A stretch of DNA of 64,000 nucleotides from Enchytraeus crypticus (GCA_905160935.1 CAJHZI010000497.1:856501-920500), one strand, 5' to 3'; counted from the stretch's first letter, positions 1-32,754 are shown. The notes: generated from the letters alone by a model not told the origin. Made by a program: numbers and translations.

Positions 1-45
1 GACTTATATACCATGGACCTGCCAGTAGGCAATGCCAAGTGAGAG
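1..45 (+). mobile_element. LINE-D 3' tail
   Basis: TATACCATGGACCTGCCAGT followed by AGGCAATGCCAAGTGAGAGA, the terminal ~40 bp of the LINE-D family, cut by the window edge. Confidence 0.75.
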
Positions 46-224
46 AAAATTACTCAGGTTATCAAATTAAACAGTACGTCAAAGTGTTCCCAAAACTATA
101 TCACATTTTACAATACTAAACGAAGAGGTCTCTAATAAGCAGTTTAGGAAGACTAACTTAAAGATTAATTAATTGCATTAATTAACTATTACTAATATAT
201 TAATTAAATTATTAAAATGATTAT

Positions 225-665
225 ATTAATCATCATCATCATCATCATCATCTTCCCTTAAATCCCAGTCCAACTAGGGTCGTGATATAAATAGACCTCC
301 AATGCTCTCTGTCCCACAACATATCATCAGTTAATTCCCCATTTTTCATGTCCTTCTAAATCATTGCATTCCACGTCAGTTGTGGTCTACCTCTCTCTAG
401 CCTAACACCCAGCTCTTCCCTCCAAACTCTCCATACTATATCTTCATCTGCCTTTCTCACAATATGCCCATACCATCTCAATCTCGACTGAACCAACCTA
501 TCCCTGATCCCCTCAACACTCAAATTCATCCTCGTATATTAAATTTTTATTCTGTCCCTCCTAGTTTTACAACACATTAGACGTAACAAGGTCATTTCAA
601 CAAAAGTGCAAACTCTGTAAATGTTCCTTTTTAGTGCCCAACACTCAGAATAGTACGTCATTACT
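225..665 (-). mobile_element. LINE-E 3'-end fragment with (ATG)n tail
   Basis: On the minus strand it reads in broken frames RLRWYGHIVRKADEDIVWRV, then ERGRPQLTW and KDMKNG. This is the C-terminal GH-x-x-R, RGRP-x-x-W region of an endonuclease-RT LINE, ending in GGGATTTAAGGGAAGATGATG(ATG)n. Shorter copies are dispersed at 3880-3970, 17578-17640, 17998-18085, 18395-18555 and 2245-2328. It is a different family from LINE-D. Confidence 0.8.
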
Positions 666-970
666 GGAATTATTAGAATTATTATATTAATATATTTATT
701 AAATACATGCATATAATTATTATTGATTTATTTATTATTTCATCGTCATCATCAACATCTTTCCTTGAATCTCAGTCAAGATTAATTAACTCTTTGACCT
801 CCTAACAAAGATTTTCCCATTATCTGACAATATTAAGTATATAATAAGTACATTTAATAAGCGCTGCTCAATTAGTATATTTATTAAGTGCTGCTCTATG
901 AACAACTAACTCTACAGTAGCGACAAAGGGGAAATGAAGGCCAATTAGTACAAGGTAAAAAATTAAATAC

Positions 971-21457
<20,487 letters not shown>

Positions 21458-21837
21458 GTCCTACAACACTATATATGTACCGACGGCAAGTCGTTGTCGA
21501 GAGGTTATCTGATAGAAATTCGCAAGAGAAAACGTTCAGAGAACGATTAAATTATGTTGGAAAATAAAAATGAAAGAAAGTTAGGTAGGGGAATTCATTA
21601 AAATTTCACAAAATTAGACAAAAACTGTTGAGCAATTCATTGATAGGCCTGTCGCCATATTTGTTTAGGTACACTGTGTTACCATCACATAAGTTTTCTA
21701 CAAGAGGCTAGATTAGAGCAGGGTAAATATAATACACATTACATGCAATAATAAATATAATAATTATACATAAATAAATATATTACATACGTATTATATT
21801 TACATTGGATTAGAGGAGGTCCTCTGAAAACAACAGT

Positions 21838-21960
21838 AATTTATAGAGTGCAACAGTAACTGTCGTCCGTGACAACAACGTGTACTATTGGTATAAATCC
21901 AAACCGGTGAGAAAAAAAAGTCAAAAACGATGCAAATTCCAAGATCCGTAAATTCAGTCT
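21838..21960 (-). mobile_element. Diverged LINE-B 3'-end fragment
   Basis: TAGAGTGCAACAGTAACTG, CGTCCGTGACAACAACGTG and GGTATAAATCCAAACCGGTGA parallel the LINE-B 3' end at 10800-10860. It lies about 380 bp upstream of the USP47 start codon. Confidence 0.55.
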
Positions 21961-22151
21961 AAAGGTAATGTACCAAAAGATTTCAGTGTACCGCATAGAT
22001 GCCATCGATTTTCCTCTTCCTTAACTGGAACATACCTCATCTTAGGATTGTAGGATTTTTACGATTGACTTCGGCATAAATAGATCTGGATATTGTCGCG
22101 GATCATAGTAACAGATTATTGTCGCGGATCATAGTAACAGATTTATATAAT

Positions 22152-22305
<154 letters not shown>

Positions 22306-22861
22306 GAACACGCCTTGTTCACAATTTATATATTAATAAATATATATATTTTAGATAGAATGCATATATTATAGATCAGTTATTTATAACTGATAAGTGA
22401 CTTAGGGTTTTTCCAAGGATTTATAATACATGATATAAGCCGAGGTATAGGTGGGTATATCTAGTTTATTACGCAAGGTATTTTCAAAGTGACGCAGCTG
22501 GCGCGTAAATCGACTAAGCGAGAAGTGCTGCAGTTGGCTGAAGACGATCGCTCGAGTAGTATATAAAGCTGCCGTCGATACATACAAAATCAGATTGGGT
22601 TCTGCGTGGTTCGTCTGCGCAGTAACTCAGGGAGGCCAGAACCTTCTACGTGAAAGTACTGGGAACCAAAGGAGAATAGTGTGATATCCTAATCCTAAGG
22701 CAAAAGTACGAGTAGTATACAGAAATCTGGTCTTCGTCTAGCTGAAAGCTTTCAAGCTCGCTTGTTGGCCTAGGGCTCGTAGCCCCGGTAATTGTCTTGT
22801 TGTTGTATCGATTTATTATATTGTGGTGTTGGCGTCCACCTGGATAGGCCCAGGTAAGGAG

Positions 22862-23345
22862 CTGGTAGTCTACGGCGATACCCGGGTCGAGTCCGTCTCT
22901 GCGGATATTCGCTAAGTGCCTGGGTCGAGTGTGTCTCTGCAGGCGGGAGGCTGGTAGTCCATGGCGATATCCGGGTCGAGTCCGTCTCTACGGGTATTCG
23001 CTAAGCGCCTGGGTCGAGTGTGTCTCTGCAGGCGGGAGGCTGGTAGTCCACGGCGATACCAACAACAACAACAACAACAGAATTAGAGTGCTACTGTAGT
23101 CAGTGACAACATTGAGCACTGTGGTACCAAATCAATTCGATGAGCAGGGTCTGAGGTCCAACAACGGTGCGATTCAAAATCCGGGAGTTCGGTCCGAGGA
23201 AGGTACTAGTGGAATGGAGGTTTTCGTGTTGGTCTTAGTTCATGTGTACCGGTTGAATATGAGTGGTCAATACCCGGGTAGAGTCCGTCTCTGCAGGTAT
23301 TTGCTAGGCGCCTGGGTCGAGTTCGTCTCTGCAGGCGGGAGCAGG
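22862..23345 (+). repeat. 89-bp tandem repeat interrupted by a LINE-B fragment
   Basis: Units start at 22862, 22951 and 23040 (CTGGTAGTC..CGGCGATA, CCGGGTCGAGTCCGTCTCTG, CGCCTGGGTCGAGTGTGTCT). The third unit is split at 23060 by the LINE-B insertion and resumes at 23270. Confidence 0.9.
23061..23269 (-). mobile_element. LINE-B 3'-end insertion with 5-bp target duplication
   Basis: The AAC/TTG-type tail is followed by GAATTAGAGTGCTACTG, GACAACATTGAGCACTG and further sequence aligning with the 3' end of LINE-B at 10790-10990. It interrupts an 89-bp tandem repeat, and ATACC flanks both sides (23056-23060 and 23270-23274). Confidence 0.85.
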
Positions 23346-23635
23346 ATCACCAATTACCAGTTGACTATCAACGAATTTCTCATCGACTACACGGAAGGCC
23401 AATTATATTACCTTCAGCAACGGCGAGAGTAGAATCTACGGAAAGACCAAAGTAGGAAAAGAGATAGGGAAGAATAAATCTAAAAAGGATATAGGGAAAT
23501 ATTAATAGGATGAAGAACAATAAAGTTCGTCGCAGTTAAAGCAACCAATCATATAATTAACTACCACTACGAGTTTGAATTAAGGTTAGGAAGCAGGACA
23601 GAAACTAAATCGTAACGCCTAAATATATAGCAGAC

Positions 23636-24082
23636 GTGGAGTACGCTTCCACTCCCGGTTCGGGCCACCATATCCCTTCGCCCCGAGAACCACGAATATT
23701 AAGGAATAGAATTTACCAAGGGAGCATGGCAGAAACTCAACCGTCGCCGCCTAAATACGTAGAAGACGTGGAGTACGCTTCTACTCCCGACTCGGGCCAG
23801 CTCGGACGCTGTACACCGAGTTCTCGAGAACCCAATAACGAAGTAGGCAAGGGGCGTTGGACCTTGGCCTACTCAGTCGGAAATGAACAAGAAAGGCCTA
23901 TCGAGACGGATGATACCGGGAAAGCATTATCATCCGAAGACGCAGCAACTCGATTCCTCCTGACAAGCGGTACCTTTAGTAAAACATTCGACGAAAAAGC
24001 TGCCGTCTCGAAGCACTGCCGACCGGCGAGAGAGTCCAAAAGTAGACAACTGCTCGAGGACGAACAGGCAGCAAGGCTGTTC

Positions 24083-24088
<6 letters not shown>
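23636..24088 (+). pseudogene. Unrecognised ORF, candidate gag N-terminus
   Basis: About 150 residues from the first ATG, with an internal ~132-bp duplication (23592-23690 versus 23724-23825, both encoding DVEYASTP.SG). Hydrophilic, no recognised domain. The frame runs out in a (TA)n tract, so the C-terminus is missing. The likely true start is ATG 23726 (MAETQPSPPKYVEDV). Confidence 0.4.
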
Positions 24089-24152
<64 letters not shown>

Positions 24153-24202
24153 TATCTTACCGCGGTCGGGTATCTTACCGACATCGCCACTGGCTCCAGC
24201 CA

Positions 24203-24293
<91 letters not shown>
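24089..24293. repeat. (TA)n / SINE stub / (TA)n(TG)n
   Basis: Two TA runs surround the SINE 2a fragment; the second passes into a (GT)n run to 24293. Confidence 0.95.
24148..24203 (-). mobile_element. SINE family 2a, 5' fragment between microsatellites
   Basis: CGGTCGGGTATCTTACCGAC ATCGCCACTGGCTCCAGCC, bounded by (TA)n on both sides. Confidence 0.85.
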
Positions 24294-24294
<1 letters not shown>

Positions 24295-24614
24295 CAAATT
24301 GAATTATTCCTTTCACAAAAAGAAAATGTAATGATGCTTTGCCTACACCATATCATAATATATAGTGCCTAATACAGTAGCTTTTCTGAATAATATGGAT
24401 TCTGAAATGATTAATTAAATTAATTGATTAGGTCTATTAATAAAGTAATTGAGCATGCCTATTAAACTCATAAACGACTTAATTAATCACTCAATCCATT
24501 AAAAAATTAAGCAATTAGAATTTTGAAGAGCCGAGATTTAAGGGAGGACCATGACTTTAATAGTTAGACAAGCTGATAACTCATTCGCAGTGACGGGCAA
24601 TAAAAATCTAAAAA

Positions 24615-24760
24615 ATGCTAATGTTAACGTCAGTTTCCTCACTCGAAAGCGATGTCAGTGACGGGAGAACCCAGGATTTGAACCCCGAACATAGGCCTAC
24701 TCATCCGCGGTCGGGTACCTTACCGACTTCGCCACTGGCTTCAGCCAATATATATTCTAT
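24615..24760 (-). mobile_element. SINE family 2a
   Basis: AACGTCAGTTTCCTCACTCG, GGATTTGAACCCCG and TACCGACTTCGCCACTGGCT. Confidence 0.9.
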
Positions 24761-24937
24761 CGGCCTATAGCTAGACTAAACAGTTACGATTGACTAGTTT
24801 AGTAAAAACTACATTTTTAGTTCGACTTTAATGGGCGTGAAAGCAATATTTAATCAAATAACGTATCATCTAATTTGTTGGTATTGAAAAGCACCCTACA
24901 AGCAATGTTTTCTTTATAAATGTTAAGAATATCTCAA

Positions 24938-25035
24938 GAGTGCAGTGGTTAAAGGCGTAACTCAACGTCATTAAGTTTTAAATGACAGATCCAGAGGTGA
25001 GATGAACCCTCGTGGGCTCGATTAATAAAAATTAG
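24938..25035 (+). mobile_element. tRNA-derived SINE family 1, head only
   Basis: AGTGCAGTGGTTAAAGGCGT looks like a Leu/Ser-tRNA A box. It is followed by GTCATTAAGTTTTAAATGAC, AGATCCAGAGGTGAGATGAA and CCCTCGTGGGCTCGA. This is the 5' part missing from the 34195 copy. Confidence 0.7.
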
Positions 25036-25934
25036 AGAAAAATTAGGTGAATAGAAACAGTCATATGCAGTCCGTAGTAGCATAAGCTTATATATCTGCC
25101 AAAATAGTAAAGCCAACAATAAAATCATAACCAAAAACTCTGTATTGTTGCAATACATCATAGGGCCCCTATCCTTCAAATACATACATGTAGGCTAATC
25201 TCCAAGTCTAGACTTATTAGCTGAGATTGAGTCAACAGATTTAATATCCTGAGGTACGGAGCTCCACTGCTTTGAAGCTCTAATTTTGTTACATGATTCA
25301 CGCTGTAAAATTATCCCTACCATAGCTAAACTAGGATTTAAGGGAAATTGATGACGATGACTTCGTGAAGTAGGATGAGAAGGAATAAGGATGGCATACG
25401 CAGATCTAAGATTAAACGAGACACACTAGTGTCAGTATAGTGTCAACTTATTCATTTATAACACTTTCAAGTCTCAGGTAATAAGCATAGTTTAGGCCTA
25501 TACTTGTAGGCCCTACATAACCAATTGTACATTTTATAAATTAAATGCCACACAACTTTAACAGTTTTATTTTATTAAATATAGGATCAGTTTGGCATCT
25601 AAATCGGATACATCATCGACTGAAAGGATAGCCCGCTTTTGTGACAGAGTTAATTTATAATATAATGGTTGTAAGACACATACCAGTATTATTATGGGTA
25701 TGTGCCTTACTAAAGCCACATACGGGTATGTGCCTTAGCTAAAGCAAAAATATATTAAACCATTAATAAAGGCTTCACAAATATCTTTAGGTAGCATTTG
25801 CGTGATTCTGCTTAACAAACTAACGGATTTCGAAATTTTAGTGCTAAATGCTCTGATTCTGTGCAAGTGCTCTCATTCTGCCTCAACTTGCCGACTAGCC
25901 TACTGTATCCCATTAAATGCCTCTTCACTAAGGA

Positions 25935-26350
25935 AAAATCTGTAATTGATTGAGTCAGGAAAAATTATGTTTCTAAATGCCGAACAATTTCTTATGGTGG
26001 CAAGTCTTTTCTTGTAGCAGATCCCAAATTGCGGAATGAACTTCCACATTTTATAAGAGAGTTCTGATAAACCTGATAACTATATAAAGAATCTTAAAAT
26101 ACATCTTTTTGCAGGATCCTTCCTGTAAATTCTTCTCACTGATAATTCTGAATAGGCCTATCTCTTAGATTTGACATTTTTAGCTGTATTATAAATGATA
26201 GATTTTGACATTGTGGTTCTGTTAATATGTGTATTTTATTGTTTATTGCTGCTTGTTTTGTTGCATGCAATTGCTTTAAAGCATAAGCCTAGACATCCCT
26301 TACATGACATACTATAATTATGAAACATTAAACATTAAAAATTATGTAGC
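25935..26350 (+). mobile_element. LINE-C 3'-end fragment
   Basis: In broken frames it reads RTISYGGKSFLVADPKLRNE, LPHFIRE and KIHLFAGSFL, matching the C-terminus of LINE-C (RTVSYGDKSFPVAGPKLWNE). It ends with the same ATTAAACATTAAA tail as LINE-C at 56935. Confidence 0.82.
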
Positions 26351-26564
26351 TAAGATAATATGTCGTTGAGAGGAAACTTTTGAATCAATCAATAAGAATT
26401 TAGCGTCCGGTTCCTCGTCATAAGGCAATGTCAGGGACGTCTCCTGTAGAATCTACACAAACAGGCGCTAAAGTACCACACGATTTTTTATTTAGTTAGC
26501 GTATGCGCTAATTTAGGTAACTGCTTCACTTTCAACTTTTTTTGCAGTTTAACGTAGACAGACC

Positions 26565-27310
26565 ACCCGCAGACAGGTTAAAGGATATTCCTCAACGATA
26601 TGTTTCTTAGTTTGAGACTGACCGCAGTCACACAAAGTGGTGAATCACGAATACCCCAGAGGAATTCACTTTCTCTGCATCTACCATGATCCATACGGAG
26701 ACGATTAAGCTGACACCAACTTCCTCTTCGGAGATTCATTACTGAAAGGGCTTGAGAAGGATTCTGAATTAGATTGTGGTTTCTTACGTCAGCACCTGAC
26801 CACTCCAACCTCCACAGGATAACGACTGAGTGCACAGAGACCAGAAGAAAGAAACGGGATCGAAACAGCGCAAGTCCAAAATCCAAGGCAAGCGGGTCAA
26901 ACTGTAGAACTATGGCGAAAAGAGATGGGTTTTTAGCTTGCGAAGGAAAGTAGTAATACCGTTAGAAGATCGAAGATCTTGTGGCCGAGAGTTTCTTGGA
27001 ATCGATAATTATTCCAAGAATGTATTTAAATCCACTCTGGATATAAATTTCCTTATCCATCTTAATATTAAAAATTAGCTCATTTGAATCATACACAGTA
27101 GGAATGCTTCTAAAACCAAACATGATGACATGGGTCTTCTGTGGGCCTAATGTGTATTTTACTAAAACTTATTTGCTTTAAACCAATCTGATAATACAGC
27201 AAGCCCTTCATTTACAGAATATATGTTGGCCTATAAGTTCTGTAATGTTATAGTTAAAATATAAAAATGTCAGTATCATCAGCTAATAAAATGAAAAACG
27301 AATAGGCTAA
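26565..27310 (-). mobile_element. Degenerate LINE RT fragment(s)
   Basis: Around 26600-26760 the minus strand reads SWCQLNRLRMDHGRCRESEF and WGIRDSPLC, the RT C-terminal block (LNRLRTGHGR..., WG..DSP.C.CG). Around 27000-27300 it reads ADDTDIFIF and WFKANK with frameshifts, resembling the RT palm and thumb. The two parts may be one decayed element. The clade is uncertain. Confidence 0.65.
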
Positions 27311-27319
27311 TTGTCATAT

Positions 27320-29140
27320 TATTGATAAATAATGTACATACGTGTAGGTAATCTAAAGCAAAATCATGTAGCAAATACAGAAGTTAAATTTTATCTAGTT
27401 ATTTTCATAAGGAGAGCTAGAACAGCATTGGATATAATTTCAAAAATTTGTCAAACTGTCTATCTCTTCTATTTTTAATATCACAAAATATTGACAATAC
27501 AATTTAAATAGGAGAGATGACCTAGATGCACTATAATGTACGGTATGGTGACTAATAAGTAGTTCAAAGAGCTCACTTACAGTTTTTAATGTGTAGTCTA
27601 TTTTCGACCCATGTAGCAAGCTAGCGGAAGATGCATATTACGTTTCTCCTCAAAAGCTTTTTCTGTGTGAGGTAGTGAATGGAACCCGCGATATAGTCAA
27701 TGAAAATATTGCTAGATGAGAATTATCAACAATCTTGCAAGTAAGCGATGAAAGAATCTAAGCACGGCTTAAATTACCCACAACTTACAGCAGCCATAAT
27801 CATTTCATATCAAAGAGTCTCAATATTCCTAGGTAGTCTTCCAGCCAGTAGCATAATTTCCTAGAAAATAAATAGGGTCACTATTGAACTGAAAATTTCT
27901 AGGCCTATATAGCGCAGCATAACATACAATTATGTGGCTATTTAACTGTAAGATTGCGTTCGTTTAATTCAATTTAGATAATTTATTTAATGAAATTTAG
28001 CCTTTGCAAAACACATTAATGTGTAGTTTTTAAGATCAGAACTATACTCTTTTTATCCGTTATTAGCAGTAAAATGTACCAAACTACTCTTAAGTGGGTA
28101 GACTATGAATTATTTTACGTAATAATATTTTAATGTGCTCTTCTTTACAATTAGAAGTTAGCCTAAATAGCTTGTTAGTATATTTAAATACGTTTACATA
28201 GACAAAATCACAGATATTCAAATAAAAATTTAAATAAACTTAGTAGTTTATTAATAAAACTGTAAAGTAAAAAATGGTAAAGCTATGTTATGTTTTTCGA
28301 TAATGCAATATGTCAATATTATGAATATTATGTTAGTCAAATTGCATTATTCGAAAATAAAGAATTCTCATTGTGTAAAGCTGGAATTAGAGTCAATAAA
28401 CTTCAGTCGACCGAACTTTAGGTTGAACTAAATTCCAGTGAGTTTGATTCACAGCCAAGCTGATCAAAGAGTAAATTTCGAATAAATGGATTGACAAACG
28501 TAAAATAAATATAGATTTAGATTTAAATATAGACTTATAAATATTTAGCCATATAAATCATGGTCATAAAAATGTAGAAATATAAATGGCATTGAAATTA
28601 AAAGTCGAAAGGTTAAAAAAGCAAGAAAGCACATAGAACATACGGGCTACTGAATATTTATTATTGCTTTCTTTAAAGGCACAAGTGTTGATTGCTTAAA
28701 TGAATACAATTAAAATTAATTGACGATTAATTATGCATATGTACATGTATTTATATTATCATGTACAGTATAATAATATATATTATAGTGAGTAGAATTG
28801 AAACAGTTTTCAAGATTGAGAATCGAACGCTAGATAAATAGATTCCTTTCAGATTATGCGTCTCAGATGTGCAGGTTTTTTAGAATGCAACACCTCAATT
28901 ATAATAAAGAATCGAGAGTGTGACAATTTAATTAGAAAGCACTGGCTTCATTAAGATTAAGCATATAACTGTTATTCACTGACTCATTTATCAAATCTTT
29001 GATTATCCAAGGGGTCTATTGGGTGATTGACTGTTTAAATGATTGATTGCTTGATAAATAATTTGATTGATTGATTTAGAAATATACTGATCGATATTGC
29101 TTCATTACTGGTAGAGTTGATTAAGTAACTTCTTATTGAT
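27320..29140. other. AT-rich intergenic DNA, nothing recognised
   Basis: No ORF above background, no repeat match and no exon-like pattern seen by eye between the LINE debris at 27310 and the tetranucleotide repeat. Confidence 0.5.
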
Positions 29141-29144
29141 TTCA

Positions 29145-29325
29145 TTGATTTACTGATTGACTACCTGACTGCCTGCCTGACTGACTGACTACCTGCCTGA
29201 CTGACTGCGTTCCTGCGTGCCTGCCTGCCTGGTTGACTGACTGACTGACTACCTACCTGACTGACTGACTGCCTGCCTGCCTGACTGATTGACTGATTGA
29301 CGCACTTACTCACTCACTTCCTGAC
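29145..29325 (+). repeat. (CTGA)/(CTGC) tetranucleotide repeat
   Basis: Alternating runs of CTGA, CTGC and CTAC tetramers, about 180 bp. The ATTGATTGA-type sequence before it looks like a degenerate extension. Confidence 0.9.
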
Positions 29326-29973
29326 TGACTAACAGCCTGTCTGACTAATTCACAAACTAACTTTGTGATTGGTTTATTAATTGATTGATAGCTAGATGGA
29401 TTGAAAATCATTATCAACGACATCGCTCTGACACCAGGCGGAAGGCTCAACGCTAGTTTTTATAGACTCTACGGCAGCATGCTAGCACGGTAATTAGAAG
29501 CAGGGCAAGGGATAGTGGAGAGCGTTGATGGATGCAAGGATGTACGTGTAGAACGGGTCCATACATCAAACCGTTGTAAGATAGAAACAGTTACCCGGAA
29601 CTTGTTGTCAGTAGGCAACTAGCGTAGCGTAGCAACTCTTTCAATAATATACTCCGCTACTTACCGCCAGCACGTATAATACCGTAGCATTACTGCTTCG
29701 AATATTTCCATCAGAAAACGATTTATTTCCATCCGATGTTCTGCAGATGCAGAGCTAGGAAATATTCTGTCTACCTTTAAGTGGGGTTTTTCGTCGGAGT
29801 TTGATTACAAAATCGTGGTTATTATGTCAGATTGGTTCACAAAGGATAAGTTGTTAGAGTTTGATTTCATTTACTTGTTTGTCAGATTTGGTAGCAGGGT
29901 TTCTTTGGTAGAGTGTGGTTTAAGGGCAATTAGGGGATGCTTAAAAATACGCAAACACACACACTCTGTGCCC

Positions 29974-30007
<34 letters not shown>

Positions 30008-30354
30008 TGCTTTCTCTCTGTCTCTCTTTCTCTCTTAAGTATTTAAAATAGGTTGATATTGTTCCATTTCCATAAGCATTCTCATCATAAATCACTTTAA
30101 AAATTTCGCTTAATAATTTTATGAGAGAAAAATTTTATGTACCGGAACAATATTTGAAAACGTTAACTAGCAGTCGAGGCCAATATCGAAATTGTAAATG
30201 CCTTCTGCTGTTTTACCCTTCCGAATGTAAAATCAATGATAGTTTCGCTTGAAGAATGCATTCATTGGCACCCTGCAACAAGCTAAACTTAACGTCAGTT
30301 TCCTCACTCGAATGCGAGGTTACTGACTGAGATATTACTAATAAAGATAAAACA

Positions 30355-30435
30355 ATAAATTGCAATTTAAAATTTTTCAAAAATTGCAATTTTAAATTGC
30401 AAATTTTTAAATTGCAATTCTAAATTGCAATAAGG
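30355..30435. repeat. AATTGCAATTT palindromic cluster
   Basis: Five or more copies of AAATTGCAATTT-like self-complementary units in 80 bp. Confidence 0.85.
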
Positions 30436-30591
30436 GAATAACACTAGCACCAGTCATAATCTAATGACAAAATAGTGTAAATTCAAGAGAAACCTGCAGT
30501 CTCTAATTTATACTACGAAATACCGTATTGAAATATGATATATATTTTGCAATAAGCAGAATTATTTAATTATTTAAAAAGAGCATTTGAC

Positions 30592-30631
30592 GAATCTGTG
30601 CAGTCAACAGGTTTGTTGACTGCACAGATTC
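30592..30631. other. Perfect 18-bp inverted repeat with 4-nt loop
   Basis: GAATCTGTGCAGTCAACA, loop GGTT, then the exact reverse complement. No mismatches. Isolated in AT-rich DNA. Confidence 0.95.
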
Positions 30632-30783
30632 TAGAAACTTGTTGAATCAAATTCAATTAATCCAACATAGACCTACATGTACTATATGAAATTGCAGTTG
30701 TAATAAGAAATTATGTTTGCATTAAAAATAACTTGAAACTACATGTATAATATTATATTAACATATGTAGGCTTAATATGAAT

Positions 30784-30786
<3 letters not shown>

Positions 30787-30836
<50 letters not shown>
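30787..30836. repeat. (TA)n microsatellite
   Basis: Pure TA run. Confidence 0.95.
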
Positions 30837-30838
<2 letters not shown>

Positions 30839-31138
30839 CTAATACACATTACATATGTAGTACTAATTGCTTATGTATTAAGAAATTAAAAGAGAGGACT
30901 ATGTGAATCTCTGAATGGAGGTTATAAAAAACTGAAAGAAATGCAGGAAACAAATTTCAAATGAAATTATTATAAAATAAATAAATATATTTATAAATTA
31001 AAATTATTAGCATTCAATTTACAAAATAATGATAGATTGTGACAAATGAAAGATACTCTAGATCGCTTTGCTTAGTAGAACCTCAACAAAACTTGAAGTA
31101 ACCTAATATCAAAAAGAAGTGATGAGCTTACTTTGTAA

Positions 31139-31272
31139 AGCTGTAAAGCCGATGTTATCGTCAGTTTCTTCTCTCACAAGCGATATCAGTGACGAGCCCA
31201 GGATTTGAACGAACACTTACTGATCCGCTGTCTGAAATCTTACCGACATCGCCACCGGCTCCAGCCAGTGGC
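31139..31272 (-). mobile_element. SINE family 2a with inverted stub
   Basis: CAGTTTCTTCTCTCACAAGC, CCCAGGATTTGAACG and CCGACATCGCCACCGGCTCC, followed immediately by the inverted start CCAGTGGCGATGTCGGTA (to ~31282). The head therefore forms a small palindrome. Confidence 0.85.
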
Positions 31273-31479
31273 GATGTCGGTACTTTAAGGTATCAATACT
31301 TCAAGGAACATACAAGGTATCTAACGAAACTTTTGCACAGAAATTATATAAAATAATTTTCTTTCCTTTAGCAGACTGACAGGGCGCTCATGGAGCAATA
31401 GCTCCCTCGCCCGTTGGAATCATCAGCGACTGCCTGACAAAAACTTGAAAGAAAAGTAACCGTATATCAAGATACAGGA

Positions 31480-31660
31480 AAACAGTCATACTTATCCCAA
31501 GCTATAGGCTACAAAAGCTATGAATAAGGCAGAGCCTTTGTGGAGGGATTAACTTTTTGATCTAAGGAGTGCTCTTATGAAGTGAGAAGGCAGACTTGGA
31601 GTATTATTATGTACCTTGAACCTGCCACATGGCAGTGCACTGAAGAGAGAGGAAAATAAC
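31480..31660 (+). mobile_element. Candidate SINE sharing the LINE-D 3' tail, copy 1
   Basis: CTATAGGCTACAAAAGCTAT GAATAAGGCAGAGCCTTTGT, then GGGATTAACTTTTTGATCTA and TATGTACCTTGAACCTGCCA CATGGCAGTGCACTGAAGAG. The last 45 bp match the LINE-D terminus. The rest is unrelated to LINE-D but shared with 32755-32915 and 54985-55130. Confidence 0.8.
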
Positions 31661-32149
31661 GCGAGTTATTGCACCGAAGAACAAGAGCTGCAAGCTTAAT
31701 CCCTGGTAATAAATGAATACTGTGCCCATTTATAATAAATGCACCAACCATGACATGAAGCAGCGTGCAAGCCTGCATGCTGTTCCTTGCATCTCGTAGG
31801 GAATTCAATGTAAACAGCAGATATTAGTTGGCACGTTTGCTAGAAAATTACGAGAACGATAACTTAACGGAGTAGTTACACAGTTCGACAGAGTTGTGTA
31901 AATAGTTTAGTAGAGCTTTGATGGAATGTGATGTTTCTTAAGGATTTAAACAAATGTTTAGACAAACTTACATGTACAGTATGTTATAGTAAAAATAACA
32001 GTATTCTGGATTGTAATTAGTAACAGAATACAAAAGCAAAAACCTTTTCGATGTATTATATCGATATATTGCTTTATATTTTCAGTTATTCCATAAAGAT
32101 ATAATTAGCCTACCACTAAAAGGTAAGCTAAATGTAAGATAGCTTTTAA

Positions 32150-32164
32150 TTAATATATATATAC

Positions 32165-32196
<32 letters not shown>

Positions 32197-32203
32197 TATA
32201 TAC

Positions 32204-32238
<35 letters not shown>

Positions 32239-32250
32239 CAGTATAATATA

Positions 32251-32322
<72 letters not shown>
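32150..32322. repeat. (TA)n microsatellite with CATA interruptions
   Basis: TATATACATA units then pure TA. Confidence 0.95.
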
Positions 32323-32754
32323 CGTAAATTATTTAAATCAGTTTGCAGCATTGCATAGTGGATTACTATCTCTCGGAATTCTACAATATGAATATTGAAA
32401 TAATAGAACTGAGCTGAAAATAAGTTATTACTGTAGTTTATAACAGTTAACTCTTATTAGACAAGCATGCCCGAAACAGATAACGTTAAAATATCTCCAT
32501 ATATTAGACTTCAATATTGTAATACTAAAGTGTATACATTCGTTCTATCATCTAACGACGACAGGCCAGGAACGTCAATCGATATAGAAAAAATCTTTAA
32601 AAAGTTGGCAGGCTTTTTGAAAATGAATCGATGTAGAAATGAATTGATGTTACAAATGAATTGAAGATCGATTAGTTAGCAGCCAATCGATCTAGAATAT
32701 TATCACTATTGTACCTCTAGTAAGAACTAAGAAAGACAACAAGAAACCACCTAA

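Larger units (their letters stand above)
22390..24085 (+). mobile_element. Probable 5' end of an LTR retrotransposon (LTR, repeat-bearing leader, gag start), truncated
   Basis: GC-richer than its surroundings. Contains a TATA box (TATATAAAGC at ~22560) and a terminal-repeat-like stretch to about 22820. A TGG-initiated candidate primer site (TGGCGTCCACCTGG) follows near 22829. Next come an 89-bp tandem-repeat leader (22862-23345) and an ORF beginning MAETQPSPPKYVEDVEYAST at 23726 that has the composition of a gag N-terminus. Truncated by (TA)n at 24089. No second LTR, protease or RT was seen, so the class is inferred. Confidence 0.45.

Noticed and set aside
22390..24088. Endogenous retrovirus with envelope
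   Set aside because: No env, protease or RT was seen; only a possible LTR-element 5' end.
29145..29325. CRISPR-like array
   Set aside because: Simple CTGA/CTGC tetranucleotide repeat with no spacers.
30592..30631. Bacterial-type terminator or microRNA precursor
   Set aside because: Eukaryotic context; stem of 18 bp with a 4-nt loop is too short for a typical metazoan pre-miRNA.
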